64,000 nucleotides of DNA from Stutzerimonas balearica DSM 6083 (GTDB lineage: Bacteria > Pseudomonadota > Gammaproteobacteria > Pseudomonadales > Pseudomonadaceae). This document shows, one piece after another, positions 46,471-56,415 of the stretch. Every line of letters begins with the position of its first letter. The stretch's first letter is position 1. The notes under the pieces are model-generated. The model made no database searches, was not told the DNA's origin, and saw only the letters and a list, made by a program, of their open reading frames with translations. Position numbers and translations under genes: made by a program. The stretch lies in NCBI RefSeq assembly GCF_000818015.1, contig NZ_CP007511.1, positions 2,986,501 through 3,050,500 on the forward strand. Direction: 5' to 3'.

Positions 46471-47358
46471 TCAGGCAGCGGTTTGCCGCCGCGGCAGCAG
46501 CGCCAGCGCGACACCGCCAAGCACCGTCGCCGAGGTCGCCAGCAGACGCACCGACATCGGCTCGCCGAGCAGCAGCACGCCGCCAAGCGCCGCCAGGATC
46601 GGCACACTGAGCTGCAGCGTGGCCGCCTGCTGCGCGCTGATCCGCTTGACCACGCCGTACCAGACGACGTAACCGGCGCCCGAGGCGAGCGCACCGGAAG
46701 CCACGGCATAGAGCAGCCCGGCGGCGCCCAGCTGCGGGCCTTCGCCCCAGGCCAGCACCAGCGCCAGGCCGGGCAGAAACACCAGGCTGCGGGCGAAGTT
46801 TCCGGTCGTGTCGGCCACCGGATCGGTCGAGCCCCTGCCGATCAGTGAATAGGCGCCCCAGGCCGCCCCGGCGACCAGCATGAGCAAGGAACTGCCGAGC
46901 GCCGGCGTATTCGCACCGGGCAGCAACAGGGCAATCAGGCCGGCAAAGGCGATCAGCATGCCGATCAGCACGTTCGCCCGGACGCGTTCGCCCTTGAGCC
47001 AGGCCCAGGCGAACATCGTCAGCTGCACGGCGCCGAACAGGATCAGCGCGCCGACGCCCGCGCCCAGTTCGACATAGGCCACCGAGAACAGGTAGGCGTA
47101 CAGGAACAATGCAAGCCCGCCCTTCCAGCTGCCGCTTGCCGCCGATGGCGAGCGTCGGCGGTGCGTCAGCAGCCAGAGAAAGAGCGCACCGCTGGCCAGC
47201 CGGACAACCGTGAAGGATTGCGGGTCGATGCCGCCCTCGGTCAGCGCGAGCCTGCAGAAGATCGAGTTCGCGGCGAACGCCAGCAGGCTGAACAGCGCGG
47301 GCCAGAGCCAGGCCTGGTGCCAGGACGGCGCCACGGCCTTATGGTTGTTATCGTTCAT
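46471..47358 (-). CDS. EamA-family DMT transporter
   Basis: The protein has 295 residues from ATG 47358, with ten helices in two EamA repeats. The first includes FAANSIFCRLALTEGGIDPQSFTVVRLASGALFLW, the second GAAWGAYSLIGRGSTDPVADTTGNFARS and ISAQQAATLQLSVPILAALGGVLLLGEPMS. DMT transporters export amino acids, metabolites or drugs; RhtA/YdcZ-like specificity is not resolved. It sits upstream of the AraC gene on the same strand, 83 bp apart, possibly in the same stress/export neighbourhood. Confidence 0.9.
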   Translation of the reverse strand: MNDNNHKAVAPSWHQAWLWPALFSLLAFAANSIFCRLALTEGGIDPQSFTVVRLASGALFLWLLTHRRRSPSAASGSWKGGLALFLYAYLFSVAYVELGAGVGALILFGAVQLTMFAWAWLKGERVRANVLIGMLIAFAGLIALLLPGANTPALGSSLLMLVAGAAWGAYSLIGRGSTDPVADTTGNFARSLVFLPGLALVLAWGEGPQLGAAGLLYAVASGALASGAGYVVWYGVVKRISAQQAATLQLSVPILAALGGVLLLGEPMSVRLLATSATVLGGVALALLPRRQTAA

Positions 47359-47427
47359 CGTGACCACATGTTTGCCGGAGCCGCGATTCTCGGCGCATTG
47401 GCCACAACGACACAACCGGCCGGCGCG

Positions 47428-49461
<2,034 letters not shown>

Positions 49462-49565
49462 CTGATTCAGGTGTTCTGACCACCGCCGGTGCGTGTCTGC
49501 TTCAACGCAACGGCAATTGCCGCCGCGCGGTCCGGCAAAGGCCTGTGCGGCCGCGCACCGGGTGC

Positions 49566-51494
49566 TCAGACCGGCGGCTCGATCCCCAGCACCCGCATGC
49601 GCCGGTACACCGTCGGCCGCGACACGCCCAGCTCGCGCGCCACCGCGCTGACGTTCCAGCGCTGCCGGCGCAGCAGGCTACGCAGCGCCTCGTCGGGACC
49701 CTGCTCCAGCGCCGGCGGCTCGTGGCGGGCCAGGGTACGCGGCAGGCATTCCTCGGGCAGGTCGTGCACGGTGATCTCGGCGCCTTCGCAGGTCGCCAGG
49801 GCGTACTGCAGGACGTTGCGCAGTTCGCGGATGTTGCCCGGCCAGGGATAGGCCAGCAGCGCACTCATGGCATCGCCACGCAGGTGCGGGGCATTGCTGC
49901 GGCCCTGCGCCAGCTCAGCGTAGACGCGCTCGATCAGGTAGCCCTTGTCGGCCCGCTCGCGCAGCGGCGGCAGCTTCAGCAGTGCACCATTGAGCCGGTA
50001 GAACAGGTCTTCGCGGAACGCGCCGGCCTCGACCATCTGCCGCAGGTCGCGGTGGCTGGCGGCGATCACGCGGATATCCACCTTGACCGGCTGCTCGGCG
50101 CCCAGCGGCGTCACCTCCTGCTCGGCGAGCACACGCAGCAGGCGGGTCTGCAAGTGCAGCGGCATGTCGCCGATCTCGTCGAGGAACAGCGTGCCCTTGT
50201 CCGCCTGCTGGATCAGCCCGCGCATGCCCTTGCTGCGTGCGCCAGTGAAGGTGCCGGGTGCGTAGCCGAACAGCTCGCTCTCGATCAGCGACTCGGGCAC
50301 CGCGCCGCAGTTGATCGCCACGAACGGCGCCTGGCGGCGGCTGCCGCTCTCGTGCAGGGCGCGCGCCAGGCGCTCCTTGCCGGTACCGGTCTCGCCGCTG
50401 AGCAGCACGTTGAGCGGCTCGCTGCACAACCGCTGGGCGCGGGCGAGCATCTTGCGCATCGCCGGATCGTCGTCGGCCAGGGCATCGAGCGCGCAGCGCG
50501 GCGCGCCCGCCGTGCGCTCGGCCGGCAGCGGCGCGGCGCGGCGCGGTTCCATCAGCGCGGCGAAGAACAGCCGGTTGTGCCGCCCGGTGCGGAAGGCGCG
50601 CACCTGGTCATGGCTGGCGTAGGGAATGCTGAGGATGTCCGCCAGCTCGCAGTCGAAGAACTCGTCGATGCGTGCCCGCGTCAGGCTGCCGAACGGCCCC
50701 GGCGTCATCAGCCCGTGCTCGGCGAGCAGGCCGCGGGCGGCGGTGTTGCCGGCCAGCAGCTCGCCATCGTCGCCAAGCGCCAGCAGGTAGTGGCGGTTGA
50801 TCAGCACGAACTCGCGCGAGGCATCGAAGCAGAGGATCGGCCGGTCGCGGTACAGGCGCAGGAAGTAGGCGTCCTCGATCATCCGCGCGTACTGCTTGAC
50901 CAGCTGCAGGGCAAAGGTCTGCGAGTCCTTCGACGGCGGCGAATACAGCGCCGAGATGTCGAGCACCGCCAGCAGCTGACCCTGCGGGTTGAACATCGGC
51001 ACCGCGGTGCAGGTGAGGTTGGTATGCCAGGCGCTGAAATGGTCGTGCTGGTGACAGGTCAGCGCCTGCTGTTCCTTGATGCAGGTGCCGACCGCACAGG
51101 TGCCGGCATGGTCCTCGCCCCAGTCCGAGCCGAGGTAGAGGCCGGTCTTGCGGTGGGCCTTCTCGTCGGCCGGGTCACCGAGAAACTGCACGGCTATGCC
51201 GCGGCTGTCGGTCAGCAGGATGACGTAGCCGAGCTCGGCGACATGCCGGTACAGCTGCTCGACCCCGGCGCGGGCGACGGCGATCAGCTCGTCGGCCTGA
51301 TCCTGGTGCTCGCGCAGCACACGCCGCGGCACGAAGCGCGCCTCGGACGGGCGCGCCGGGTCCAGCCCGTAGTCGTGCACGCAGCGGCGCCAGGAGCGGG
51401 CGATGATCGGGTCACGGTCACCGCTTTGCTGCGGTGCGTTGGCCAGCGACAGCACGGCCTCGATATGACTGGCAGGCGTGGCGAGCAGCGTCAT
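49566..51494 (-). CDS. acoR: Sigma-54-dependent activator, AcoR family
   Basis: The 642-residue protein starts at ATG 51494 with GAGGAGGAA. It has an N-terminal GAF-like sensor (about 70-200), an intervening PAS-like part, an AAA+ domain (Walker A SGETGTGKERL, Walker B TLFLDEIGDMP), and a C-terminal Fis-type HTH (NVSAVARELGVSRPTVYRRM). The sigma-54-contacting loop reads GTFTGA rather than GAFTGA, keeping the essential Thr and Gly. AcoR proteins activate acetoin or alcohol catabolism genes. It is divergent from the dehydrogenase operon, which has a matching -24/-12 promoter. Confidence 0.92.
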   Translation of the reverse strand: MTLLATPASHIEAVLSLANAPQQSGDRDPIIARSWRRCVHDYGLDPARPSEARFVPRRVLREHQDQADELIAVARAGVEQLYRHVAELGYVILLTDSRGIAVQFLGDPADEKAHRKTGLYLGSDWGEDHAGTCAVGTCIKEQQALTCHQHDHFSAWHTNLTCTAVPMFNPQGQLLAVLDISALYSPPSKDSQTFALQLVKQYARMIEDAYFLRLYRDRPILCFDASREFVLINRHYLLALGDDGELLAGNTAARGLLAEHGLMTPGPFGSLTRARIDEFFDCELADILSIPYASHDQVRAFRTGRHNRLFFAALMEPRRAAPLPAERTAGAPRCALDALADDDPAMRKMLARAQRLCSEPLNVLLSGETGTGKERLARALHESGSRRQAPFVAINCGAVPESLIESELFGYAPGTFTGARSKGMRGLIQQADKGTLFLDEIGDMPLHLQTRLLRVLAEQEVTPLGAEQPVKVDIRVIAASHRDLRQMVEAGAFREDLFYRLNGALLKLPPLRERADKGYLIERVYAELAQGRSNAPHLRGDAMSALLAYPWPGNIRELRNVLQYALATCEGAEITVHDLPEECLPRTLARHEPPALEQGPDEALRSLLRRQRWNVSAVARELGVSRPTVYRRMRVLGIEPPV

Positions 51495-51663
51495 GCTTCC
51501 TCCTCGATCCCCGGCACGCAGGCGCCCGGAGACCTGGGTGATTCTTCTTATTGACGGTCTGTTTGTATTCGACCCGTTACAACTGCCAGCCAGCATAAAC
51601 CAATGCACCCGGCTGGGAAGTTCAACTTTGGAACATGCCACCGCTTAAAAGAGGCATCCAAGT

Positions 51664-51716
51664 TGTAAAGCGCTTTACAGCGACGTTACAGGTGTAAAGC
51701 TCGGGGCGTTTTACAC
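51664..51716. promoter_or_regulatory. Candidate activator binding sites (TGTAAA palindromes)
   Basis: TGTAAAGCGCTTTACA (51664-51679) is a perfect 16-bp palindrome. It is followed by a second dyad, GTGTAAA (51692-51698) and TTTACAC (51710-51716). They lie 85-150 bp upstream of the -24/-12 promoter, the right place for enhancer sites of the divergent AcoR-type activator. The protein-site link is inference. Confidence 0.65.
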
Positions 51717-51798
51717 TCCGATTACAGCCCCACACTCATAAAAGAATAAATATATTTATATCAATAGGTTACTCAAACAATAAGGCCATCTTGAAAGT

Positions 51799-51814
51799 TG
51801 GCACGCGCCCTGCT
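51799..51814 (+). promoter_or_regulatory. Sigma-54 (-24/-12) promoter
   Basis: TGGCACGCGCCCTGCT matches the sigma-54 consensus TGGCACG-N4-TTGCW with one mismatch; the invariant GG and GC are 10 bp apart as required. Transcription would begin near 51826, about 80 bp before the first gene. The 411-bp intergenic space (51495-51905) contains this promoter, the TGTAAA palindromes and AT-rich DNA, and no gene. Confidence 0.85.
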
Positions 51815-51905
51815 CCTGCACTCTTGCAAAACAAGCCCCCGCATAACAAGAACGCCAGGCGCCTGCACTTTTCTCAGGCTCCGGCAATAAATCAGGAGCT
51901 GAGCC

Positions 51906-52409
51906 ATGCAAGATCCAGCCTGCCATAAAGGCGCCCTCAGTCGCCGACGCTTTCTATCCCTGACCGGCCAGTCCGCACTGGCCTTCAGCCTGGCGCAACT
52001 GATTCCCGTGCGCCTGCTGGCCGACGAGGCCCTGCCAGAGCTGCCCGCCGGGCTGCTGCGCATGGGCCGCGACGTATTTCCCCACGACTTCATCGACGAC
52101 GCGCATTACGCCCGCCCGCTGGCCGAGCTGGTCAAGGAACAGCCGAAGCTGGTCGCCGACGGCCTCGAGGACCTCGACCGGCGCGCGCTCAAGGCCCATG
52201 ACCGCCCATTCGAGACGCTCGACGAAGCGCAGCGCGTCGCCCTGCTGACCGAGGTCGAGCGCACGCCGTTCTTCAAGGCCGTGCGCAGCAACCTGATGTT
52301 CGGCCTGTACGACAACAAGGCGCTGTTTCCGCTGTTCGGCTACGAGGGCTCGTCGTGGGAATACGGCGGCTACGTCAATCGCGGCTTCAACGACCTGAAC
52401 TGGCTCTAG
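51906..52409 (+). CDS. Tat-exported small subunit, gluconate 2-dehydrogenase subunit 3-like
   Basis: The 167-residue protein has a twin-arginine signal: SRRRFL at residues 12-17, then a hydrophobic stretch and a likely cleavage after about residue 39 (RLLA-D). The mature part is helical, with DVFPHDFIDDAHYARPLAELV and a C-terminal LFPLFGYEGSSWEYGGYVNRGFNDLNWL matching gluconate_2-dh3 family proteins. In that family this subunit carries the flavin subunit through the Tat pathway as a hitchhiker. The GMC flavoprotein gene follows by 57 bp. The partner cytochrome subunit is absent here. Confidence 0.85.
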   Translation: MQDPACHKGALSRRRFLSLTGQSALAFSLAQLIPVRLLADEALPELPAGLLRMGRDVFPHDFIDDAHYARPLAELVKEQPKLVADGLEDLDRRALKAHDRPFETLDEAQRVALLTEVERTPFFKAVRSNLMFGLYDNKALFPLFGYEGSSWEYGGYVNRGFNDLNWL

Positions 52410-52466
52410 GCCAACCGCCCGCCTCCGCGGCGCGCCCAAAACAAGAACAAGACGAGGAAATACCCC

Positions 52467-54044
52467 ATGGCAACGTTTGCCCAGGACGACGACAGCGTCG
52501 TGGTGATCATCGGTTCCGGTGCCAGCGGCGGCACCCTAGCCAACGCGCTGGCCAAGCAGAAGATTCGCAGCGTGGTGCTGGAGGCCGGCAAGCGCTTCAC
52601 CCTCGACGACATCGAGAACGACGAGTGGGCGATGTTCAAGAAGATCTCCTGGCTCGACAAACGCATCGCTGCCGGCGGCTGGCACCTGGCCGAGAACAAC
52701 CCCAACCTGCCGGCCTGGATCGTCAAGGCGGTGGGCGGCAGCACCGTGCACTGGGCCGGCATCGCCCTGCGCTTTCGTGATTTCGAATTCAAGATGCAGA
52801 GCATCAACGGCGATATCGCCGGCGCCAACCTGCTGGACTGGCCGGTGACCCTGGAAGAGATGGCGCCCTGGTACGAGAAGGCCGAGAAGCACATGGGCGT
52901 GACCGGGCCGAGCACCGGCATGGCCTATCACCCGTGGCACAACTCCTTCAAGGTGCTGGCCACTGGCGCCAAGCGGGTCGGCTACAAGGAGATCCTCTCC
53001 GGGCCGATGGCGATCAACACCGAGCCCTACGACGACCGCGCCGCCTGCCAGCAGATCGGCTTCTGCATGCAGGGCTGCAAGATGGGCGCGAAGTGGTCGA
53101 CGCTCTACACCGACATCCCCCGCGCCGAAGCCAGTGGCTATTGCGAAGTGCGCCCACAGTCGATGGTGCTGCGCATCGAGCACGACGCCAAGGGCCGCGC
53201 CAGTGGCGTGGTCTATGCCGATGCCCAGGGCAACATCCAGCGGCAGAAGGCCCGCGTGGTGTGCGTGGCGGGTAACTCCATCGAGTCGCCGCGCCTGCTG
53301 CTCAACTCCGCGTCCTCGATGTTCCCCGACGGCCTGGCCAACTCCTCTGGCCAGGTCGGGCGCAACTACATGACCCACACCACCGCCGGCATCTTCGCGG
53401 TGATGCCCAAGCCGGTGCACATGTATCGTGGCACCACCTGTGCCGGGGTTATCTCCGACGAATCCTACAACGACCCTTCACGCGGCTTCGTCGGCGGCTA
53501 TCGGCTGGAAATTCTCGCCCTCGGCCTGCCGTTCCTCTCGGCCTTTCTCGACCCGACGCCGCAGGGCTGGGGCCGCCAGTTCACCTCGCGGATGGAAAAG
53601 TACGACCGCATGTCCGGCGTCTGGCTGTGCGGCGAGGACCTGCCGCTGGAAAGCAACCGCATCACCCTGCACGCCACCGAGAAGGACCAGTACGGCCTGC
53701 CGATCCCGGTGGTGACCAAGGGCGACCACCCGATGGATGCCGCCATGCGCAAGCATGGGGTTGCCGCCACAGCGAAGTGCTACGAGGCCGCCGGCGCCAC
53801 CGAGGTGATCGAGCTGCCGCCCTACCCGGCCAGCCACAACATGGGCACCAACCGCATGAGCGCCAAGGCCCGTGACGGCGTGGTGAACAAGTGGGGCCAG
53901 AGCCACGACATCCCCAACCTGTTCGTCTCCGACGGCAGCCAGTTCACCACCAGCGGCGGGCAGAACCCCACCCTCACCATCGTCGCGCTGGCCCTGCGCC
54001 AGGCCGACCAGATCGGCCGACTGCTCAACGAACGCGCGATCTGA
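52467..54044 (+). CDS. GMC-family FAD dehydrogenase (gluconate 2-dehydrogenase large-subunit-like)
   Basis: This 525-residue flavoprotein begins with the Rossmann motif VVIIGSGASGGTLANALA and has no signal of its own. GMC active-site residues are visible as His in ASHNMGTNRM and Asn in GGQNPTLTI. Three cysteines (Cys194, Cys200, Cys204, in CQQIGFCMQGC) align with the motif that binds a 3Fe-4S cluster in FAD glucose and fructose dehydrogenases (inference). It should oxidise an alcohol or polyol and pass electrons to quinone or cytochrome. It is likely exported by the preceding Tat subunit. Confidence 0.9.
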   Translation: MATFAQDDDSVVVIIGSGASGGTLANALAKQKIRSVVLEAGKRFTLDDIENDEWAMFKKISWLDKRIAAGGWHLAENNPNLPAWIVKAVGGSTVHWAGIALRFRDFEFKMQSINGDIAGANLLDWPVTLEEMAPWYEKAEKHMGVTGPSTGMAYHPWHNSFKVLATGAKRVGYKEILSGPMAINTEPYDDRAACQQIGFCMQGCKMGAKWSTLYTDIPRAEASGYCEVRPQSMVLRIEHDAKGRASGVVYADAQGNIQRQKARVVCVAGNSIESPRLLLNSASSMFPDGLANSSGQVGRNYMTHTTAGIFAVMPKPVHMYRGTTCAGVISDESYNDPSRGFVGGYRLEILALGLPFLSAFLDPTPQGWGRQFTSRMEKYDRMSGVWLCGEDLPLESNRITLHATEKDQYGLPIPVVTKGDHPMDAAMRKHGVAATAKCYEAAGATEVIELPPYPASHNMGTNRMSAKARDGVVNKWGQSHDIPNLFVSDGSQFTTSGGQNPTLTIVALALRQADQIGRLLNERAI

Positions 54045-54067
54045 CCACTACTACAAGGGAGTCGACC

Positions 54068-55057
54068 ATGACCCAGCCCACCCCCTCGCAGCGCCTGTGG
54101 ATGTACGAACAGATGCTGACCAGCCGCTACATGGAGGAATCCATCGAGCGCATCTACATGGAAGGCAAGACGCCGGTGTTCAACATGGCCAAGGGCCCGA
54201 TTCCCGGCGAGATGCACCTTTCCAATGGCCAGGAGCCGTGCGCGGTGGGCGTCTGCGCGCACCTCGAGGCCGCGGACATCGTCACCGCCACCCACCGCCC
54301 GCACCACATCGCCGTAGCCAAGGGCGTGGACCTCAACGAGATGATGGCCGAGATCTTCGGCAAGGCCACCGGGCTTTCCGGCGGCCGCGGTGGGCACATG
54401 CACCTGTTCGATGGCCGGGTGAATTTCTCCTGTTCGGGGATCATCGCCGAGGGCATGGGCCCGGCCGTCGGCGCCGCATTGTCGCGGCAGCTGCAGGGCA
54501 AGCCCGGCGTGGCCGTGTCCTTTATCGGCGAGGGCGCGGCCAACCAGGGCGCCTTCCACGAAACGCTGAACCTCGCCGCGCTGTGGAAGCTGCCGGTGGT
54601 GTTCGTCATCGAGGACAACGCCTGGGGCATCTCGGTGGCCAAGGCCAGCGCCACCTGCATCAAGCAGCACCACGTGCGCGCCGCGGCCTACGGCATGCCC
54701 GGTGTGTTCGTCGAGAACAACGACCCGGACGGCGTGTTCCGTGCCGCCGGTGAAGCCATCGAGCGTGCCCGCGCCGGTGGCGGCCCGACCCTGATCGAGA
54801 TCGAGACCTACCGCCTGGCCGGCCACTTCATGGGCGACGGCGAAACCTACCGCCCCGAAGGCGAGAAGGACGGCCTGATGAAAAAGGACCCGATTCCCGG
54901 CTACCGCCAGCGCCTGATCGACGAAGGCGTGATGACCGAGACCCAGGCCGAGGACATCGCCGCACGCGCCCGCGGCCGTATCGACGAAGCGGTCGCCTTC
55001 GCCCGCGAAAGCCCCTACCCACGCCCGGAAGAGGCAATGGAAAAGGTGTTCGTGTAA
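54068..55057 (+). CDS. acoA: Thiamine-PP dehydrogenase E1 alpha, AcoA-like
   Basis: This 329-residue subunit starts at ATG 54068 after AAGGGAG. THRPHHIAVAKG and GKATGLSGGRGGHMHLFD are E1-alpha active-site segments. The TPP/Mg motif reads GEGAANQGAFHETLNLAALWKLPVVFVIEDN, with Glu replacing Asp in the usual GDG but the terminal Asn kept. It pairs with the E1 beta 1.3 kb downstream. AcoAB cleaves acetoin to acetaldehyde and a hydroxyethyl group transferred to lipoate; pyruvate or a branched 2-oxoacid is the alternative substrate. Separation from acoB by bdh is unusual. Confidence 0.88.
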   Translation: MTQPTPSQRLWMYEQMLTSRYMEESIERIYMEGKTPVFNMAKGPIPGEMHLSNGQEPCAVGVCAHLEAADIVTATHRPHHIAVAKGVDLNEMMAEIFGKATGLSGGRGGHMHLFDGRVNFSCSGIIAEGMGPAVGAALSRQLQGKPGVAVSFIGEGAANQGAFHETLNLAALWKLPVVFVIEDNAWGISVAKASATCIKQHHVRAAAYGMPGVFVENNDPDGVFRAAGEAIERARAGGGPTLIEIETYRLAGHFMGDGETYRPEGEKDGLMKKDPIPGYRQRLIDEGVMTETQAEDIAARARGRIDEAVAFARESPYPRPEEAMEKVFV

Positions 55058-55063
55058 CGCACC

Positions 55064-55267
55064 GCAGGAACGAGCTCGCTCGCGAACAGCACCGGTGCCA
55101 CCGGTTCGCGACCAAGGTCGCTCCTACAAGGCGGCACGCGACAGACCGACCCCGTAGGAGCGAGCTCGCTCGCGAAAGAACACCGGAGCCACCGGTTCGC
55201 GACCAAGGTCGCGCCTACAAGGCGGCACGTGACAGACCGAACCCGTAGGAGCGAGCTCGCTCGCGAA
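55064..55267. repeat. Tandem REP (BIME-like) repeats, 91-bp period
   Basis: Two complete units and a quarter lie between the acoA-like and dehydrogenase genes. Forward arms with the core GTAGGAGCGAGCTCGCTCGC are at 55154-55176 and 55245-55267, with a decayed copy at 55064-55086. Inverted arms (TTCGCGACCAAGGTCG...) are at 55105-55127 and 55196-55218. The unit length is 91 bp. The core is a typical Pseudomonas REP. It forms stable stem-loops inside the operon; no ORF or transposase is nearby. Confidence 0.9.
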
Positions 55268-55313
55268 AGAAGTCCCGAGAACGGCACCAGCCAGAACAAC
55301 AAGAGGAACACCC

Positions 55314-56402
55314 ATGAACAGCCAAGCCACCATGACCGCCGCCGTCTGGCACGGCCGCAAGGACATCCGCCTGGAACAGGTGCCGCTGCCCGGCGCGCCG
55401 CAACCGGGCTGGGTGCAGATCCGCGTGCACTGGTGCGGCATCTGCGGGTCCGACCTGCACGAATACCTCGCCGGGCCGGTGTTCATTCCGGTGGATGCGC
55501 CGCACCCGCTCACCGGCATCAAGGGCCAGTGCATCCTCGGCCACGAGTTCTGCGGCGAGATCGTCGCCACCGGTGACGGCGTCGAAGGCTACGCGCCGGG
55601 CGACAAGGTCGCCGCCGACGCCTGCCAGCACTGCGGCCAGTGCCGCTTCTGCAAGACCGGCCAGTACAACCTCTGCGAACAGCTGGCCTTCACCGGGCTG
55701 ATGAACAACGGCGCCTTCGCCGAACTGGTCAACGTCCCCGCCGAGCTGCTCTACCGCCTGCCCGAAGGCTTTCCGCTGGAGGCCGGCGCGCTGATCGAAC
55801 CGCTGGCGGTCGGCATGCACGCGGTGAAAAAGGCCGGCAGCCTGCTCGGCGAGACGGTGGTGGTGGTCGGCGCCGGCACCATCGGCCTGTGCACCATCAT
55901 GTGCGCCAAGGCCGCCGGCGCCGGCCAGGTGATCGCCCTGGAGATGTCCGCCGCGCGCAAGGCCAAGGCGCTGGAAGTCGGCGCCACGCGGGTCATCGAC
56001 CCCAGCGAGTGCGACGCCATTGCCGAGATCAAGGCAATCACCGGCGGCTACGGCGCCGACACCTCCTTCGAATGCATCGGCCACAAGGCCACCGCCAAGC
56101 TCGCCATCGACGTGATCCGCAAGGCCGGCCGCTGCGTGATGGTGGGCATCTTCGAGGAGCCCTCGGAATTCAACTTCTTCGAGATCGTCGCCACCGAGAA
56201 ACAGGTGATCGGCTCGCTCGCCTACGCCGGCGAATTCGCCGATGTCATTGCCCTGATCGCCGACGGCCGCATGAACGTCACCCCGCTGATCACCGGGCGC
56301 ATCGGGCTGGACAGCATTCTCGAGCAGGGCTTCGAGGAGCTGGCCAACCACAAGGACCGCAACGTCAAGATCATCGTCAGCCCCAGCGCACTGGCCGGCT
56401 GA
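55314..56402 (+). CDS. Zinc-dependent 2,3-butanediol dehydrogenase-like (MDR family)
   Basis: The 362-residue medium-chain dehydrogenase starts at ATG 55314 after AAGAGG. Catalytic zinc ligands lie in HWCGICGSDLHE and GHEFCGE, structural zinc ligands in DACQHCGQCRFCKTGQYNLC, and the NAD-binding motif is VVVVGAGTIGLCT. The length and PVDAPHPLTGIKGQCILGHEF stretch match the (2R,3R)-butanediol/acetoin dehydrogenases of aco clusters. It would make acetoin from 2,3-butanediol, or act on a related diol. It lies between the two E1 genes rather than at the operon end. Confidence 0.87.
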   Translation: MNSQATMTAAVWHGRKDIRLEQVPLPGAPQPGWVQIRVHWCGICGSDLHEYLAGPVFIPVDAPHPLTGIKGQCILGHEFCGEIVATGDGVEGYAPGDKVAADACQHCGQCRFCKTGQYNLCEQLAFTGLMNNGAFAELVNVPAELLYRLPEGFPLEAGALIEPLAVGMHAVKKAGSLLGETVVVVGAGTIGLCTIMCAKAAGAGQVIALEMSAARKAKALEVGATRVIDPSECDAIAEIKAITGGYGADTSFECIGHKATAKLAIDVIRKAGRCVMVGIFEEPSEFNFFEIVATEKQVIGSLAYAGEFADVIALIADGRMNVTPLITGRIGLDSILEQGFEELANHKDRNVKIIVSPSALAG

Positions 56403-56415
56403 GCAGGAGACCACC

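Noticed and set aside
49566..51494. GTFTGA loop in the AcoR-type activator as a sigma-54-contact defect.
   Set aside because: The essential Thr and following Gly-Ala are kept; an Ala-to-Thr change at this place is tolerated in the family as far as I know, and a strong sigma-54 promoter is present.
55058..55313. Repeated 23-bp blocks as a CRISPR array or insertion sequence.
   Set aside because: The repeats are palindromic REP cores in alternating orientation with identical, not variable, intervening DNA; there is no transposase and no cas gene.
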